Shown here: piece after piece, positions 8,562-17,238 of the stretch
Position numbering within the stretch: position 1 is the stretch's first letter
How the letters are laid out: each line of letters starts with the position of its first letter
Assembly (NCBI GenBank): GCA_016215155.1
Contig: JACRLQ010000008.1
Location: 19,648-83,647, forward strand
Length of the DNA: 64,000 nt
Source: Nitrospirota bacterium
Lineage (GTDB): Bacteria > Nitrospirota > Thermodesulfovibrionia > Thermodesulfovibrionales > UBA6898
Reading direction: 5' to 3'
Notes under the pieces: generated by a model
Told to the model about the DNA's origin: nothing
Database searches by the model: none
What the model saw: the letters and a program-made list of their open reading frames with translations, nothing else
Made by a program: the position numbers and the translations under genes

Positions 8562-9389
8562 TTATTTCTTTGCTGCCTTTTCGCATACCAGGCGGAAACC
8601 CAGATCGTCAAATTTATAGCCGCCGGTGCCTGAGCCTTCGGGCTCGCATAAGGCACGAGAAAACGCAATCCCCAAATCTCCCGCCCATACGGCGCCACGA
8701 TAGGAATTTCTCATGTCCTCGCCGGAATCACGCCAGCTGCCGCCCCGCACTACACGCGCATCGCCTGACTCAGGGCCCTGCGGGTTATCCTTCGGGCTTT
8801 TCGTATAGAAGAATTCTCCGTATTTGTCCTCGACAAACTCCCAGACACCGCCGGTCATATCATAAATCCCGAGTTCATTAGGCTTTTTCTGCCCGACCGG
8901 GTGAAGTTTCCCTTCGGAGTTACGGTCAAACCATGCGTATTGTTCGAGATTCCCCGGTTCGTTCGTTCCCGCCCAGTTATCCTTTTTCCCGCCGCCCCTC
9001 GCGGAAAACTCCCACTCCGCCTCGGTGGGCAGCCGGCATTTATTCCCGGTCTTCTCGTTGTACTTTGCGATGAAGGCCTGCACGTCGTCCCAGTTTACAT
9101 TCTCGACAGGGCAGTCAGGGCCGCAATCCCTGTTTACGGAGGGATTATTGCCCATAACGGCTTCCCACTGCGCCTGGGTCACTTCAAATTTTCCGATATA
9201 AAAATCATTCACGCATACGTCATGGACAGGCTTTTCGTCGCTCTGGACATCCCGAAGGGTGTCCCCCATCCTGTAACATCCGCCCTTTACAAGCACCAGC
9301 CCGATGTCAGGGACATCGGCAGCCGCCGCGGCGCCCCATGAGAAACCCGTGATAAGGAAACACATAATAATTATTATCCTGTTCGTCAT
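8562..9389 (-). CDS. exported formylglycine-generating-enzyme-like (SUMF1 family) protein
   Basis: A 275-residue protein that starts with a signal peptide (hydrophobic residues 4-22, cleavage near GAAAAAD). The rest is one FGE-sulfatase/SUMF1 domain: KGGCYRMGD at the start, EVTQAQWEAVMG, RLPTEAEWEFSARGG, the variant GGVWEFVED (usually GNVWEW), VVRGGSWRD and the closing DLGFRLV. The family includes sulfatase activators but also many non-catalytic periplasmic domains. No sulfatase lies nearby, so a catalytic role is not supported. A good AAGGAG ribosome site lies about 10 bases before the ATG. It seems to be a single-gene unit. Confidence 0.9.
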   Translation of the reverse strand: MTNRIIIIMCFLITGFSWGAAAAADVPDIGLVLVKGGCYRMGDTLRDVQSDEKPVHDVCVNDFYIGKFEVTQAQWEAVMGNNPSVNRDCGPDCPVENVNWDDVQAFIAKYNEKTGNKCRLPTEAEWEFSARGGGKKDNWAGTNEPGNLEQYAWFDRNSEGKLHPVGQKKPNELGIYDMTGGVWEFVEDKYGEFFYTKSPKDNPQGPESGDARVVRGGSWRDSGEDMRNSYRGAVWAGDLGIAFSRALCEPEGSGTGGYKFDDLGFRLVCEKAAKK

Positions 9390-9486
9390 AACGTGGGCGC
9401 TCCTTTATCGTTCTGTTGTGTCGACATACGCTGGTCTATATTTTATGTGCGGTCCGGTATTTAATCAAGCCGATTATTCCCAAACT

Positions 9487-9521
9487 CCCCGTCTTGTAAG
9501 GAGGGGCCTCCCGAAGGGAGG
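9487..9521. repeat. double-hairpin intergenic repeat
   Basis: Two adjacent palindromes: CCCC-x2-CTT / AAG-x2-GGGG, then GCCTCCC-GAA-GGGAGGC. The same layout (a CCCC...GGGG hairpin followed by a CCTCCC...GGGAGG hairpin) recurs at 46337-46385, so this is probably a dispersed repeat family. Confidence 0.6.
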
Positions 9522-9543
9522 CGTGGCTTGCCTGATGAACGGA

Positions 9544-9732
9544 TTATTTCTTTTCGAGAATTATCCTGTGTCTGATAAGTGATATTTCACGTATTTCGCC
9601 TTCGAAGACCTTCTGCTCCCCGAAGAGGTTTTTAAGGTAGATCTTCCCCTGTTCAGGCCTCATTATATCGACGTTTTCAAGATATAACTCCTCATTCCCC
9701 TCGCTGTACACATAGGCGTTGGCCTCACACAT
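9544..9732 (-). CDS. CooT-family nickel-binding protein
   Basis: A 62-residue protein that starts MCEAN, the Met-Cys start that marks CooT, whose Cys2 helps bind one nickel per dimer. The rest (LYLENVDIMRP, IYLKNLFGEQKVFEGEI, ISLIRHRIILE) follows the small SH3-like beta-barrel of this family. CooT assists nickel insertion into carbon monoxide dehydrogenase in Rhodospirillum; other members are found in anaerobes with CODH/acetyl-CoA synthase. It overlaps the end of the upstream DUF3842 gene by 8 bp, a pairing seen in anaerobes. No CODH gene is in this window, but the MetF/MetV operon at 26-30 kb suits such a pathway. Confidence 0.8.
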   Translation of the reverse strand: MCEANAYVYSEGNEELYLENVDIMRPEQGKIYLKNLFGEQKVFEGEIREISLIRHRIILEKK

Positions 9733-10141
9733 GTCCTGCCTCCTTTATCTTCATGATCATCGACTCTATCGTATGGGGGAGAGGCTCCCTTGAGATCCCG
9801 ACGATCTCGACCCTCTCCTGGTTCAGCGGCAGAAGGACCTTTCTGGCTTCCGATGAAATAATCGCGGCCGCCATCTTCGCGGTCAATTCCCCGAGCATTG
9901 CGTCAGGCAGGACAACACTGAGGGGGCCCACGATGATGTCCACCCGGGAAGAGTTCCATATAATCGCGTTTTCCCCGGTCGCGCCCTTGTTGGCCCTCTG
10001 CTTCATCATGGCAGAGGTCGCCGCTGCGTTGGTTCCGAGGGCTATTATCTCCATCTCGTCCCTGAACTCCTCCTTGAGCCTCTTGACTATCAGTGCGCCG
10101 ATACCGCCGCCCTGTCCGTCTATTACTCCGACCTTGACCAT
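9725..10141 (-). CDS. DUF3842 family protein
   Basis: A 138-residue protein with a Rossmann-like start (MVKVGVIDGQGGGIGALIV) and a second glycine/alanine-rich part (LGTNAAATSAMMKQRANKG). It matches the DUF3842 family, which has no assigned reaction and is often next to CooT-like genes. The GQGGGIG loop suggests nucleotide or cofactor binding, but this is inference. It shares an operon with the CooT gene through an 8-bp overlap. No clear ribosome site is visible before the ATG. Confidence 0.78.
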   Translation of the reverse strand: MVKVGVIDGQGGGIGALIVKRLKEEFRDEMEIIALGTNAAATSAMMKQRANKGATGENAIIWNSSRVDIIVGPLSVVLPDAMLGELTAKMAAAIISSEARKVLLPLNQERVEIVGISREPLPHTIESMIMKIKEAGHV

Positions 10142-10223
10142 AATTGAAGTATAAGAAATCCGCTGACTTCAGTCAAATACATAATCGCCAGTGCATACAG
10201 GCAGGGCCGGACGTCTCCCGTCT

Positions 10224-10252
10224 TTGACACTTCATGAGAAAATTGCGATAAT
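10224..10252 (+). promoter_or_regulatory. sigma70-type promoter for the diguanylate cyclase gene
   Basis: Consensus -35 TTGACA, a 17-bp spacer and -10 GATAAT, 35 bp before the TTG start at 10288. The spacing and match are the best of any promoter in the window. Confidence 0.75.
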
Positions 10253-10287
10253 ATGGATCAGATATATTACTGAAGGGATGGATCTTC

Positions 10288-11682
10288 TTGAAAAGACAGG
10301 AAATTGCCGTACTCGCTGATGAAAAAAACATTCTTTTCCTCGAAGATTTCTTCAGTAAAAGAAAAGGATACAGGCCCCATTATTTCGACCGGCCGTCTCT
10401 GTTTATAAAATTTGTGCGTGACAACCCTCCGACGGCAGCCGTACTGTCCGCGCGATACGTCAAAGCAGTCTCCGAAATACTTCCTTCCTGCCCTTCCATA
10501 GCGCTCATCAGTAAAGACATAGAAAAAACCATTAAAGAAGCCATGGCGCGGAAGGTGCACTGTTATATATACACTCCTTTTATGGAGGTGGACCTCGAAC
10601 ATAAACTCGGTCAGGTCACGGCTGAAAAAAGAATCCTGTCGGCGCTTGAGTCGAGAAAGAAGGAGCTTGAGTCGGTGGTCGATCTGATGCACCTCATTTC
10701 CGAGACCCTTGATTCCAAGGAACTGCTCTTCAGGATTGTCAGGAAGATATCGGAGCTGATCAGCGTCACACGATGTTCGATCATCAGAATCGACTGGAGA
10801 CGGATGACCGCCTTTGTCGTCGCAAGTTTCGAAAACCCCTCCTTCAGGGGCGTCGAACTGGATTTGAACAAATACCCTGAAATTCTTGCGGCCCTCTCGT
10901 CCAAAAAAAATGTAATAGTGAAGAATGTCACGACAGACCCGATTATGTCCGGGGTAAGGGAGACGATATCTCCCCTCGGCATACGTTCGATACTTGTCGT
11001 GCCGATATTCCACCGCAACAGCATTATCGGCACGCTTTTTTTGAGGACCTCCAGGGCGCAAAACAGTTTCTCGGAATCCGAAATCAACCTGTTAAACAGC
11101 CTTGCCCGGGCCTCGTCGAACTCTCTTTATAACGCATTTTTGTTCGAACAGGTCGAAGACGAAAAGGCAAGACTTGAGAAACTCTCTATAACGGACTATC
11201 TCACCGGGATATACAATATCAGATATTTCTACCACAGGATATCAGAGGAGTTCAGCCGGGCGCAGAGATATGCGTCTTCACTGAGCTGCCTGATGCTGGA
11301 CATAGACCATTTCAAAAAGATAAACGATACGTATGGACACAAAACCGGCGACCTGATCCTTAAGGAGTTTGCCTCGCTCCTTAAGAAGTCCTCCAGAAAG
11401 AGCGATGTCCTGGCCAGATACGGGGGGGAAGAGTTTATTCTGCTTCTGCCGGAGACCACTACCGCGGGGGCCGTCTGCGAGGCGGAGCGGATAAGGCTCT
11501 GCATAAATAAACATGTTTTCAAAAGCCTCAAGACCAGGAGGGAGATAACCATCAGCGTCGGCATCGCTTCATACCCTCATCCGAGGATCAAGACCCATGA
11601 CGACCTTATTGCCTCTGCCGACACTGCATTGTTCGCCGCCAAAAACAGCGGCAGAAACAAGGCGGCGATCTACGACAACTGA
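10288..11682 (+). CDS. diguanylate cyclase with pseudo-receiver and GAF domains
   Basis: A 464-residue protein. The TTG start is chosen because a GAAGGGA ribosome site lies 8-10 bases upstream and no ATG is in frame. Residues 5-110 look like a receiver fold in which the phosphoacceptor Asp is lost (AAVLSARY) and the Lys loop is changed (YIYTPF), so phosphorylation is unlikely. Residues about 115-290 are a GAF domain. The C-terminal GGDEF domain has the active GGEEF signature (ARYGGEEF) and an inhibitory I-site (RKSD) five residues before it. It should make cyclic-di-GMP and be product-inhibited. It is driven by the promoter just upstream and followed by the nucleotidyltransferase gene. Confidence 0.92.
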   Translation: MKRQEIAVLADEKNILFLEDFFSKRKGYRPHYFDRPSLFIKFVRDNPPTAAVLSARYVKAVSEILPSCPSIALISKDIEKTIKEAMARKVHCYIYTPFMEVDLEHKLGQVTAEKRILSALESRKKELESVVDLMHLISETLDSKELLFRIVRKISELISVTRCSIIRIDWRRMTAFVVASFENPSFRGVELDLNKYPEILAALSSKKNVIVKNVTTDPIMSGVRETISPLGIRSILVVPIFHRNSIIGTLFLRTSRAQNSFSESEINLLNSLARASSNSLYNAFLFEQVEDEKARLEKLSITDYLTGIYNIRYFYHRISEEFSRAQRYASSLSCLMLDIDHFKKINDTYGHKTGDLILKEFASLLKKSSRKSDVLARYGGEEFILLLPETTTAGAVCEAERIRLCINKHVFKSLKTRREITISVGIASYPHPRIKTHDDLIASADTALFAAKNSGRNKAAIYDN

Positions 11683-11716
11683 CCGCCCTGCCGTTTCAGC
11701 ATCGAAACAGTCCGGA

Positions 11717-14338
11717 ATGCAGATCATAACCACACATATAAACGCGGACTTTGACGCCTTCGCCTCGATGGTTGCCGCCCGGAAAATCTATCCCGAGGCA
11801 TCGCTGGTATTTTCAGGGTCCCAGGAGAGAAACCTCCGCGACTTCATAGAGGTATTCCAGCCTCCCGGGATCAGGAGGATAAAAGACATCTCAATAAAAG
11901 ACATAACCAGGCTGGTCATTGTAGACACCAAACAGGCGGGGAGGATCGGCCCGCTTTCACAGGCGCTCTCCAACAGTAACATCAGCGTCCATATATATGA
12001 TCACCATCCGGTGGAGGCCGGGGACATACGGGGCGAAATAGAAGTAGTCGAGGAGGTGGGGGCCACTGCCACGATATTTACTGAATTACTCAAAGACAAG
12101 AAGATCCAGCCCTCTCCGATCGAGGCGACACTTCTGGCCCTGGGGATTTACGAGGAAACGGGGTCTCTTCTTTTCCCGTCCACGTCCGAGAGGGACGTCC
12201 TGGCGGTCGCGCATCTGATTAAAAAGGGCGCTAACCTCAATATCGTTTCTAATTATCTCTCGATGGACCTCAGCATCGAAGAGCTTGAACTCCTCAATGA
12301 ACTGATTAAATCCTCAAGCGAAATATTACTGCACGGCATAAGGCTGACGATAACCAGGGCATCGAGGGACTCCTATTTCGGGGATGCCGCGCATCTTGCC
12401 CATAAGATCCTTGATATGGAGGACGTCGACGCAGTGGCGCTGCTCCTCGATATGGGAGGAAAGATCCTTATAGTCCTCCGCTCCAGGGCGCCTGAACTGA
12501 ATGTTGCCGAACTTGCCAAGGAATTCGGAGGCGGGGGACATCCCGCTGCCGCGTCTGCCACAATCCGCGAGGCCTCCCTCGACGTCGTAGCGGACACGAT
12601 CAAAGCTCTCCTTCCGAAGCATGTCAAACAGGGCAAGACCGCATCCGATATACTGACCAGTCCGGTCATATCCATCGAGTCAACAGGCACCATCAAGGAG
12701 GCCGAGACCACGATGACGCGCTTTGGGGTAAATGTTCTGCCTGTTCTTAAAAGCGGCAAATACATCGGACAGATATCCAGGGAGGTCGTGGAAAAGGCGA
12801 TTTTCCACGGCTTTAAACAGAACCGGTGTACGGACTTCGCGACTTCCGACGCGCTGACCGTCGGGGCCGACACCCCGATAAGGGAGATCGAGGCGCTGAT
12901 GATCGAACATAACCAGCGGTTCCTTCCCGTGATGAAAGACGGCAATATCATCGGGGCGATCACCCGGACGGACCTGCTTAGGGTCATGTACGAAGACCTC
13001 CTGAGGAAACGGCATCTTGACAGAGAAGACATGACCGAAAGGACCTCCCCCGGAAGGAACCTGTCTTCATGGCTTAAAGAAAAATTCCCGAGGGAGGGCT
13101 ATGAAGCGCTCAGGACCGCCGGGGAGATAGCCGACAAAACAGGGTATAACGCCTATCTGGTGGGAGGGTCTGTAAGAGACCTTCTGCTGGGCGAGGGGAG
13201 CCTCGACCTGGATATCGTCATAGAGGGCGACGGGATACGTTTCGCGAGGGAGCTCTGTGAAGAACTGGGCGGAAAGATGAGGCAGCATGAACGTTTCGGC
13301 ACGGCGACGATAAGCCTCGAAAATCTCAAGATAGACATAGCCACCGCCCGGACCGAGTATTATGAATCGCCCGCCGCCCTTCCGACCGTCCAGACTTCCT
13401 CTATAAAAAAGGACCTCTACAGGCGGGATTTTACGATCAACACGCTCGCTATAAAATTGAACCATAAGGACTTCGGCCAGCTCATCGATTTCTTCGGGGG
13501 GCAGCGCGACATTCGGGAAAAAACGATCAGGGTGCTCCATAACCTCAGTTGCGTCGAGGACCCCACACGGGCCTTCAGGGCTGTGAGGTTCGCGGAGAGG
13601 TTCGGCTTCAGGATCAGCAAACATACCGAAAACCTCATCAAGTCGGCCATCCAGATGGACCTCTTCAAGAGACTCTCGGGGTTCAGACTTTACGAAGAAC
13701 TCGTGCTGGCCTTCAAGGAAACCAACCCTTCAAAGACACTCCAGAGGCTTTCGAAACTCAAACTTCTCACTGTTATCCACCCGGCTCTGGAATTCAGCGA
13801 AAGGCTCGAAGAGAAGTTCAAATCGATCGGCGAGACCCTTGCCTGGTATAACCTCCTTTATCTGGACGAAAAGGCCGATATGGCCGTGCTCCACCTGATG
13901 ACCCTGCTGTCTGAACTGGGAGACGCCGACAAAAAAGAGACCCTCGACCGCCTGGCCGCTCCTCCAAAAACCAGGTCCCTGATTCTGAAAAGCTCGGCAG
14001 GGTCATCGTACATACTGAGCAGGCTGCCGCTTAAGGACCCCGCGGAACTTTACCACCTCCTTTGGGGCCATGATATCGAGACCCTGCTTTTTACCATGGC
14101 CGTCACCTCCGACGCGAGAAAAAAGAAGAATATCTCTCACTATATCGTTGAACTTAAAAAGATACGGCCCGCCTTAAAGGGCAGCGGCCTCAGAAAACTG
14201 GGCATCCCCCAGGGACCGGTCTATTCGAAGATCTTCGGCGCGCTGCTTGACGAAAGACTGAGGGGCCGCCTCAAGACCGAAGAGGACGAGCGGAAGTACG
14301 TAATAAAACATTTTGTCAAAGCCGGGGAAGTCCGATAG
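11717..14338 (+). CDS. DHH-CBS-poly(A) polymerase/tRNA nucleotidyltransferase fusion
   Basis: An 873-residue protein. The ATG at 11717 (MQIITTHINADFDAF) is the natural start of a DHH phosphoesterase domain; a longer frame that begins inside the previous gene gives a low-complexity leader. DHH lies at 95-97 (IYDHHP), with a DHHA1 end at GGGGHPAAAS. Two CBS domains follow (about 315-375 and 380-435). Next comes a class II nucleotidyltransferase head with VGGSVRD, LDLDIV catalytic acids, RRDFTINTLA and the ERFGFRISKHTE neck. Proteins of this layout in Aquifex-like and deltaproteobacterial lineages add CC or A to tRNA 3' ends, the DHH part possibly acting as a nuclease. Whether this one is a complete CCA enzyme depends on a partner not seen here. 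Confidence 0.92.
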   Translation: MQIITTHINADFDAFASMVAARKIYPEASLVFSGSQERNLRDFIEVFQPPGIRRIKDISIKDITRLVIVDTKQAGRIGPLSQALSNSNISVHIYDHHPVEAGDIRGEIEVVEEVGATATIFTELLKDKKIQPSPIEATLLALGIYEETGSLLFPSTSERDVLAVAHLIKKGANLNIVSNYLSMDLSIEELELLNELIKSSSEILLHGIRLTITRASRDSYFGDAAHLAHKILDMEDVDAVALLLDMGGKILIVLRSRAPELNVAELAKEFGGGGHPAAASATIREASLDVVADTIKALLPKHVKQGKTASDILTSPVISIESTGTIKEAETTMTRFGVNVLPVLKSGKYIGQISREVVEKAIFHGFKQNRCTDFATSDALTVGADTPIREIEALMIEHNQRFLPVMKDGNIIGAITRTDLLRVMYEDLLRKRHLDREDMTERTSPGRNLSSWLKEKFPREGYEALRTAGEIADKTGYNAYLVGGSVRDLLLGEGSLDLDIVIEGDGIRFARELCEELGGKMRQHERFGTATISLENLKIDIATARTEYYESPAALPTVQTSSIKKDLYRRDFTINTLAIKLNHKDFGQLIDFFGGQRDIREKTIRVLHNLSCVEDPTRAFRAVRFAERFGFRISKHTENLIKSAIQMDLFKRLSGFRLYEELVLAFKETNPSKTLQRLSKLKLLTVIHPALEFSERLEEKFKSIGETLAWYNLLYLDEKADMAVLHLMTLLSELGDADKKETLDRLAAPPKTRSLILKSSAGSSYILSRLPLKDPAELYHLLWGHDIETLLFTMAVTSDARKKKNISHYIVELKKIRPALKGSGLRKLGIPQGPVYSKIFGALLDERLRGRLKTEEDERKYVIKHFVKAGEVR

Positions 14339-14414
14339 AGAAATAAAACAGGACAGCATCGGGTCATACGAAGAAGACCGGTCAAAACCTCAACAAACAG
14401 TGACTTTGAATATG

Positions 14415-14458
14415 GAAGGGCCGGGTTCTGCCGCATTACAGGCAAAACCCGGCCCTTC
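14415..14458. terminator. strong convergent hairpin
   Basis: A perfect 13-bp stem (GAAGGGCCGGGTT with its complement) around an 18-base loop, between two convergent genes. There is no long T run on either side, so it is a terminator only by position and stability. Confidence 0.6.
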
Positions 14459-14474
14459 TCAATTAATAAAGAGT

Positions 14475-15851
14475 CTAAAGAGTCTTAACCTGACGGTTTG
14501 TATCGTAGCTGTGCGGCCGGCTCCTGTTGGCTGATGGGCCTGAAGAAGGCCTTGGCGCTGTTCCCCTATAACCGCCGGATGTGCGTGCGGGCTGCGGCTG
14601 AGGGCCTTTCTTATAAGGGTCAGCCGAAGCGGTGCGCGGCCTGGTCGAGGGTTCCGTTTTTTTCGGCTGCCTGCTTCCGTGCTGCTCGCGGGGCGGACGC
14701 TCGAATTCAGTGTCTCTCCTTGGAGAGGCCGCGCTGTAGTCAAAACCTTCGACCGTGCGGCGCTCGATTGCGCTGCCAAGGACGCTCTCGATAGAGCGGA
14801 TCATGTCCTTGTCCTCGCCGGTCACGAGGGTATAGGCGTCTCCGGTCTTTGCGGCGCGGCCTGTACGGCCTATCCGGTGAGTGTATGCGTCGGTGGTATT
14901 GGGGATGTCATAGTTGATTACATGCGAAATCTGGGACACGTCGATCCCGCGCGCCGCTATATCGGTCGCCACGAGGACCTGAAACGTCCCGTTTCTGAAA
15001 CCGCTCATTGCGGCCTGCCTCCGGGGCTGAGACAGGTTGCCCTGAAGGGATGTCGTCTTATAACCGGCCTTGTCAAGCTGCTCGGCAAGGCGCTTGGCCC
15101 TGTGCTTTGTGCGGGTGAATATCAGCACCGATTCGGTGTCCGTATGCTTCAGCAGGTTAAGCAGCAGGGGCGTTTTCAGATGAGGAGAAACCGGGTAGAG
15201 CGCGTGGCTGACGGTCACTGCGGGGACGCTTGAACTCACATCCAGAGTGACCGGTTCGTTCAGACAGTCATTGGCCAGATGACGTATCTCTTTGGGCATG
15301 GTGGCCGAAAAAAGCAGCGTCTGCCTCTGCTTCGGGAGGTGCTTAAGAATGCGCCTGATCGTTGGGAAAAACCCCATGTCGAACATGTGGTCCGCCTCGT
15401 CAAGGACCAGCACCTCCATTTTGGAGAGGTCTATCGTCCTCTGCTCTATATGGTCCAAAAGCCTGCCGGGACATGCAACGACGATCTCGGCGCCTCGTCT
15501 GAGCTTTTCAGCCTGCGGATTGAAGGCCACTCCGCCGTATATAGTCATGCTCCTGAGGCGTGTCTTTTTCCCGAGAAGGCCGAAAGACTCATGGATCTGT
15601 TCCGCGAGTTCCCGTGTCGGCGCGATAACAAGGGCGCGGACGTAACCGCGGCCGCCTGTCATAAGTTGATGCAGTATAGGCAGCGCAAAGGCAGCGGTCT
15701 TGCCGGTGCCGGTCTGTGCCAGCCCCATTACGTCGCGGCCCTGAAGGACGGGCGGGATGGCCTGCACCTGGATCGTGGTGGGTGTTTCGTAGCCGGCTGC
15801 TGTTACACCCGCGGCGACATCGGGGTGAAAATTAAATTTCTGAAATTCCAT
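14475..15851 (-). CDS. DEAD-box RNA helicase, RhlE-like
   Basis: A 458-residue helicase. Motif I AQTGTGKT is at 45-52, PTREL near 79, TPGR-equivalent CPGR at 127, DEAD at 151-154, SAT at 182-184 and HRIGRTGR near 325. The last 85 residues are a basic, Ser/Pro/Arg-rich tail (RPRTASADPYKKG, RPSSGPSANRSRPHS) that probably binds RNA without sequence specificity. It should remodel structured RNA in ribosome assembly or mRNA decay. An AAGGAG ribosome site lies 4 bases before the ATG. The leader has a terminator-like hairpin at 15878-15905, which suggests attenuation. A second helicase of the same family is at 30386. Confidence 0.95.
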   Translation of the reverse strand: MEFQKFNFHPDVAAGVTAAGYETPTTIQVQAIPPVLQGRDVMGLAQTGTGKTAAFALPILHQLMTGGRGYVRALVIAPTRELAEQIHESFGLLGKKTRLRSMTIYGGVAFNPQAEKLRRGAEIVVACPGRLLDHIEQRTIDLSKMEVLVLDEADHMFDMGFFPTIRRILKHLPKQRQTLLFSATMPKEIRHLANDCLNEPVTLDVSSSVPAVTVSHALYPVSPHLKTPLLLNLLKHTDTESVLIFTRTKHRAKRLAEQLDKAGYKTTSLQGNLSQPRRQAAMSGFRNGTFQVLVATDIAARGIDVSQISHVINYDIPNTTDAYTHRIGRTGRAAKTGDAYTLVTGEDKDMIRSIESVLGSAIERRTVEGFDYSAASPRRDTEFERPPREQHGSRQPKKTEPSTRPRTASADPYKKGPQPQPARTSGGYRGTAPRPSSGPSANRSRPHSYDTNRQVKTL

Positions 15852-15877
15852 AAACTCCTTTTTCTGCTGGAAGGTAT

Positions 15878-15905
15878 AAAAAAAGCCCCGGATGTATTCC
15901 GGGGC
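15878..15905 (-). terminator. terminator-like hairpin in the helicase 5' leader (possible attenuator)
   Basis: Read on the minus strand, GCCCCGG pairs with CCGGGGC around a 7-base loop and is followed by seven T residues. It ends 26 bases before the helicase start codon and overlaps no gene. The nearest upstream minus-strand gene is about 4 kb away with plus-strand genes between, so it is better placed to control the helicase transcript than to end another one. Confidence 0.65.
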
Positions 15906-16039
15906 CTCTTACAATAACGTTGTCTTTTATCCGGGTACAGCAGTTGTGTTTGATAGTTAAGGATATCAGCTCAGGGCATCCCCTGTCAAGGTAAAAGGTT
16001 TTAAGCCGGCATCGGTCCTGGACGCCCTGAAATTATTTA

Positions 16040-16069
16040 TTGCTCTATTTGACGGTCAGAGCGTATAAT
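16040..16069 (+). promoter_or_regulatory. possible promoter for the cNMP-binding/rhodanese operon
   Basis: A perfect TATAAT (16064-16069) with TTGCTC 18 bp upstream as a weak -35. It lies 87 bp before the ATG at 16156. A TTGACG nearer to the -10 box has a spacer of only 9 bp. Confidence 0.4.
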
Positions 16070-16155
16070 TTTCTATCATTGTCTGAAATATAACGGAGAC
16101 GACGGGGTAACAAAATCGTCTTTTTTCGAAAATGACTAAATTAGGGGGGACGAAC

Positions 16156-17238
16156 ATGGAAATTCATTCTTCAGATTTGAGAAAGTACAGTTATTTTTCG
16201 AGCCTTTCCGGCTCCGCGGTGGAATCTCTTGCGCAAAGGATCGAGACTGTGGATTTTCCCGCGGGGACTGTAATCGTAGAGGAAGGTACTATTGGCGATT
16301 CCTTTTATTTTGTTAAAGAGGGGCAGCTTGAGGTGAGCAAAAAGAGCAAATCCGGTCAGGACGCAAAACTCTCCGTCATAGGCAGCGGGCAGGGGTTTGG
16401 AGACATGGCGCTTCTGACCTGCTCGGTCAGGTCAAGTTCCGTGCATGCGATAACGGATGTAACGCTTTTGCGGCTTTCCAAAAAAGACTTTGACGATATC
16501 ATCCTCCACGATTCCGCATTCAGGGAGAGGCTCCAAAAAAGGGCTGAAGACTATTCCCACCTAAATAGCATAAAAACTCTCCAGCCGTTTCAGCTGCTGG
16601 AACCCGAAAAAATGTGCGCCCTGATCGAAAAGATGACCGAAAAGACTTTCGCCCCCGGCGAAAATATCATTGTGCAGGGTGAAAAAGGTGACAATTACTA
16701 TATCATCAAATCCGGCAGTGTCTCGGTGCTGAAAAAAAATAAAGACGGGGAGGGGCATCAGCGGATAGCATTGCTTTCGGAAGGCGAGGCCTTCGGCGAA
16801 GAGGCCCTTATCAGGGACGACCCGCGAAACGCGACCTGTCGCGCGGAACAGCAGACCACGGTGCTGGTCTTGAGCAAATCGGACTTTTCAACCATTGTCA
16901 AGACGTCTTTCCTCGACAACATATTCCCCGAAGACATTACGCTCGATACGTACCTGGATGAATACGTGATAATTGACGCGAGGATCCCGGCTGAATATGA
17001 GGAAGAACATATTTATGGCGCGATCAACATACCTGTAGAAAGACTGCGCGGTGAATGCACGGGATTTGACCGTTCAAAAAAATATATTACTTACTGCCTC
17101 AACGATTCAAGGGGCATGGTTGCGGCCTTTCTCCTTAAAAACCGGGGGTTCGATGCCCAGTGCCTCAGGGGCGGAGTCAGCGGATGGGAGGGGAGGCTCG
17201 TCACCGGGTCAACGGGTGTGCACCTTCCCGAGGGCTGA
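16156..17238 (+). CDS. two cyclic-nucleotide-binding domains fused to a rhodanese domain
   Basis: A 360-residue protein. The ATG at 16156 is chosen for the AGGGGGG ribosome site 6-7 bases upstream; an earlier ATG at 16132 has none. Residues about 5-115 and 130-250 are CAP_ED domains, each with the phosphate-cassette region (GSGQGFGDMALL, SEGEAFGEEALI). The second, with FGEEALIRDDPRNATCRA, best fits the cAMP/cGMP-binding consensus. Residues 265-355 form a rhodanese domain (IIDARIPAEYEEEHIYGAIN), with the active-site loop Cys in YITYCLNDSRG. There is no helix-turn-helix, so it is not a CRP-type regulator. It may sense a nucleotide and control sulfur transfer. Its stop overlaps the next start (TGATG). 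Confidence 0.88.
   Translation: MEIHSSDLRKYSYFSSLSGSAVESLAQRIETVDFPAGTVIVEEGTIGDSFYFVKEGQLEVSKKSKSGQDAKLSVIGSGQGFGDMALLTCSVRSSSVHAITDVTLLRLSKKDFDDIILHDSAFRERLQKRAEDYSHLNSIKTLQPFQLLEPEKMCALIEKMTEKTFAPGENIIVQGEKGDNYYIIKSGSVSVLKKNKDGEGHQRIALLSEGEAFGEEALIRDDPRNATCRAEQQTTVLVLSKSDFSTIVKTSFLDNIFPEDITLDTYLDEYVIIDARIPAEYEEEHIYGAINIPVERLRGECTGFDRSKKYITYCLNDSRGMVAAFLLKNRGFDAQCLRGGVSGWEGRLVTGSTGVHLPEG

Noticed and set aside
8327..8698. Minus-strand frame between the SUMF1-like gene and hicB
   Set aside because: It overlaps the 3' end of the SUMF1-like gene and covers repeat-like DNA. It looks non-coding.
14415..14458. Small RNA gene
   Set aside because: A simple long hairpin between convergent genes is explained as a terminator. 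There is no promoter next to it.
16049..16069. TTGACG with TATAAT as a promoter
   Set aside because: The spacer is only 9 bp. The TTGCTC farther upstream gives a workable 18 bp.
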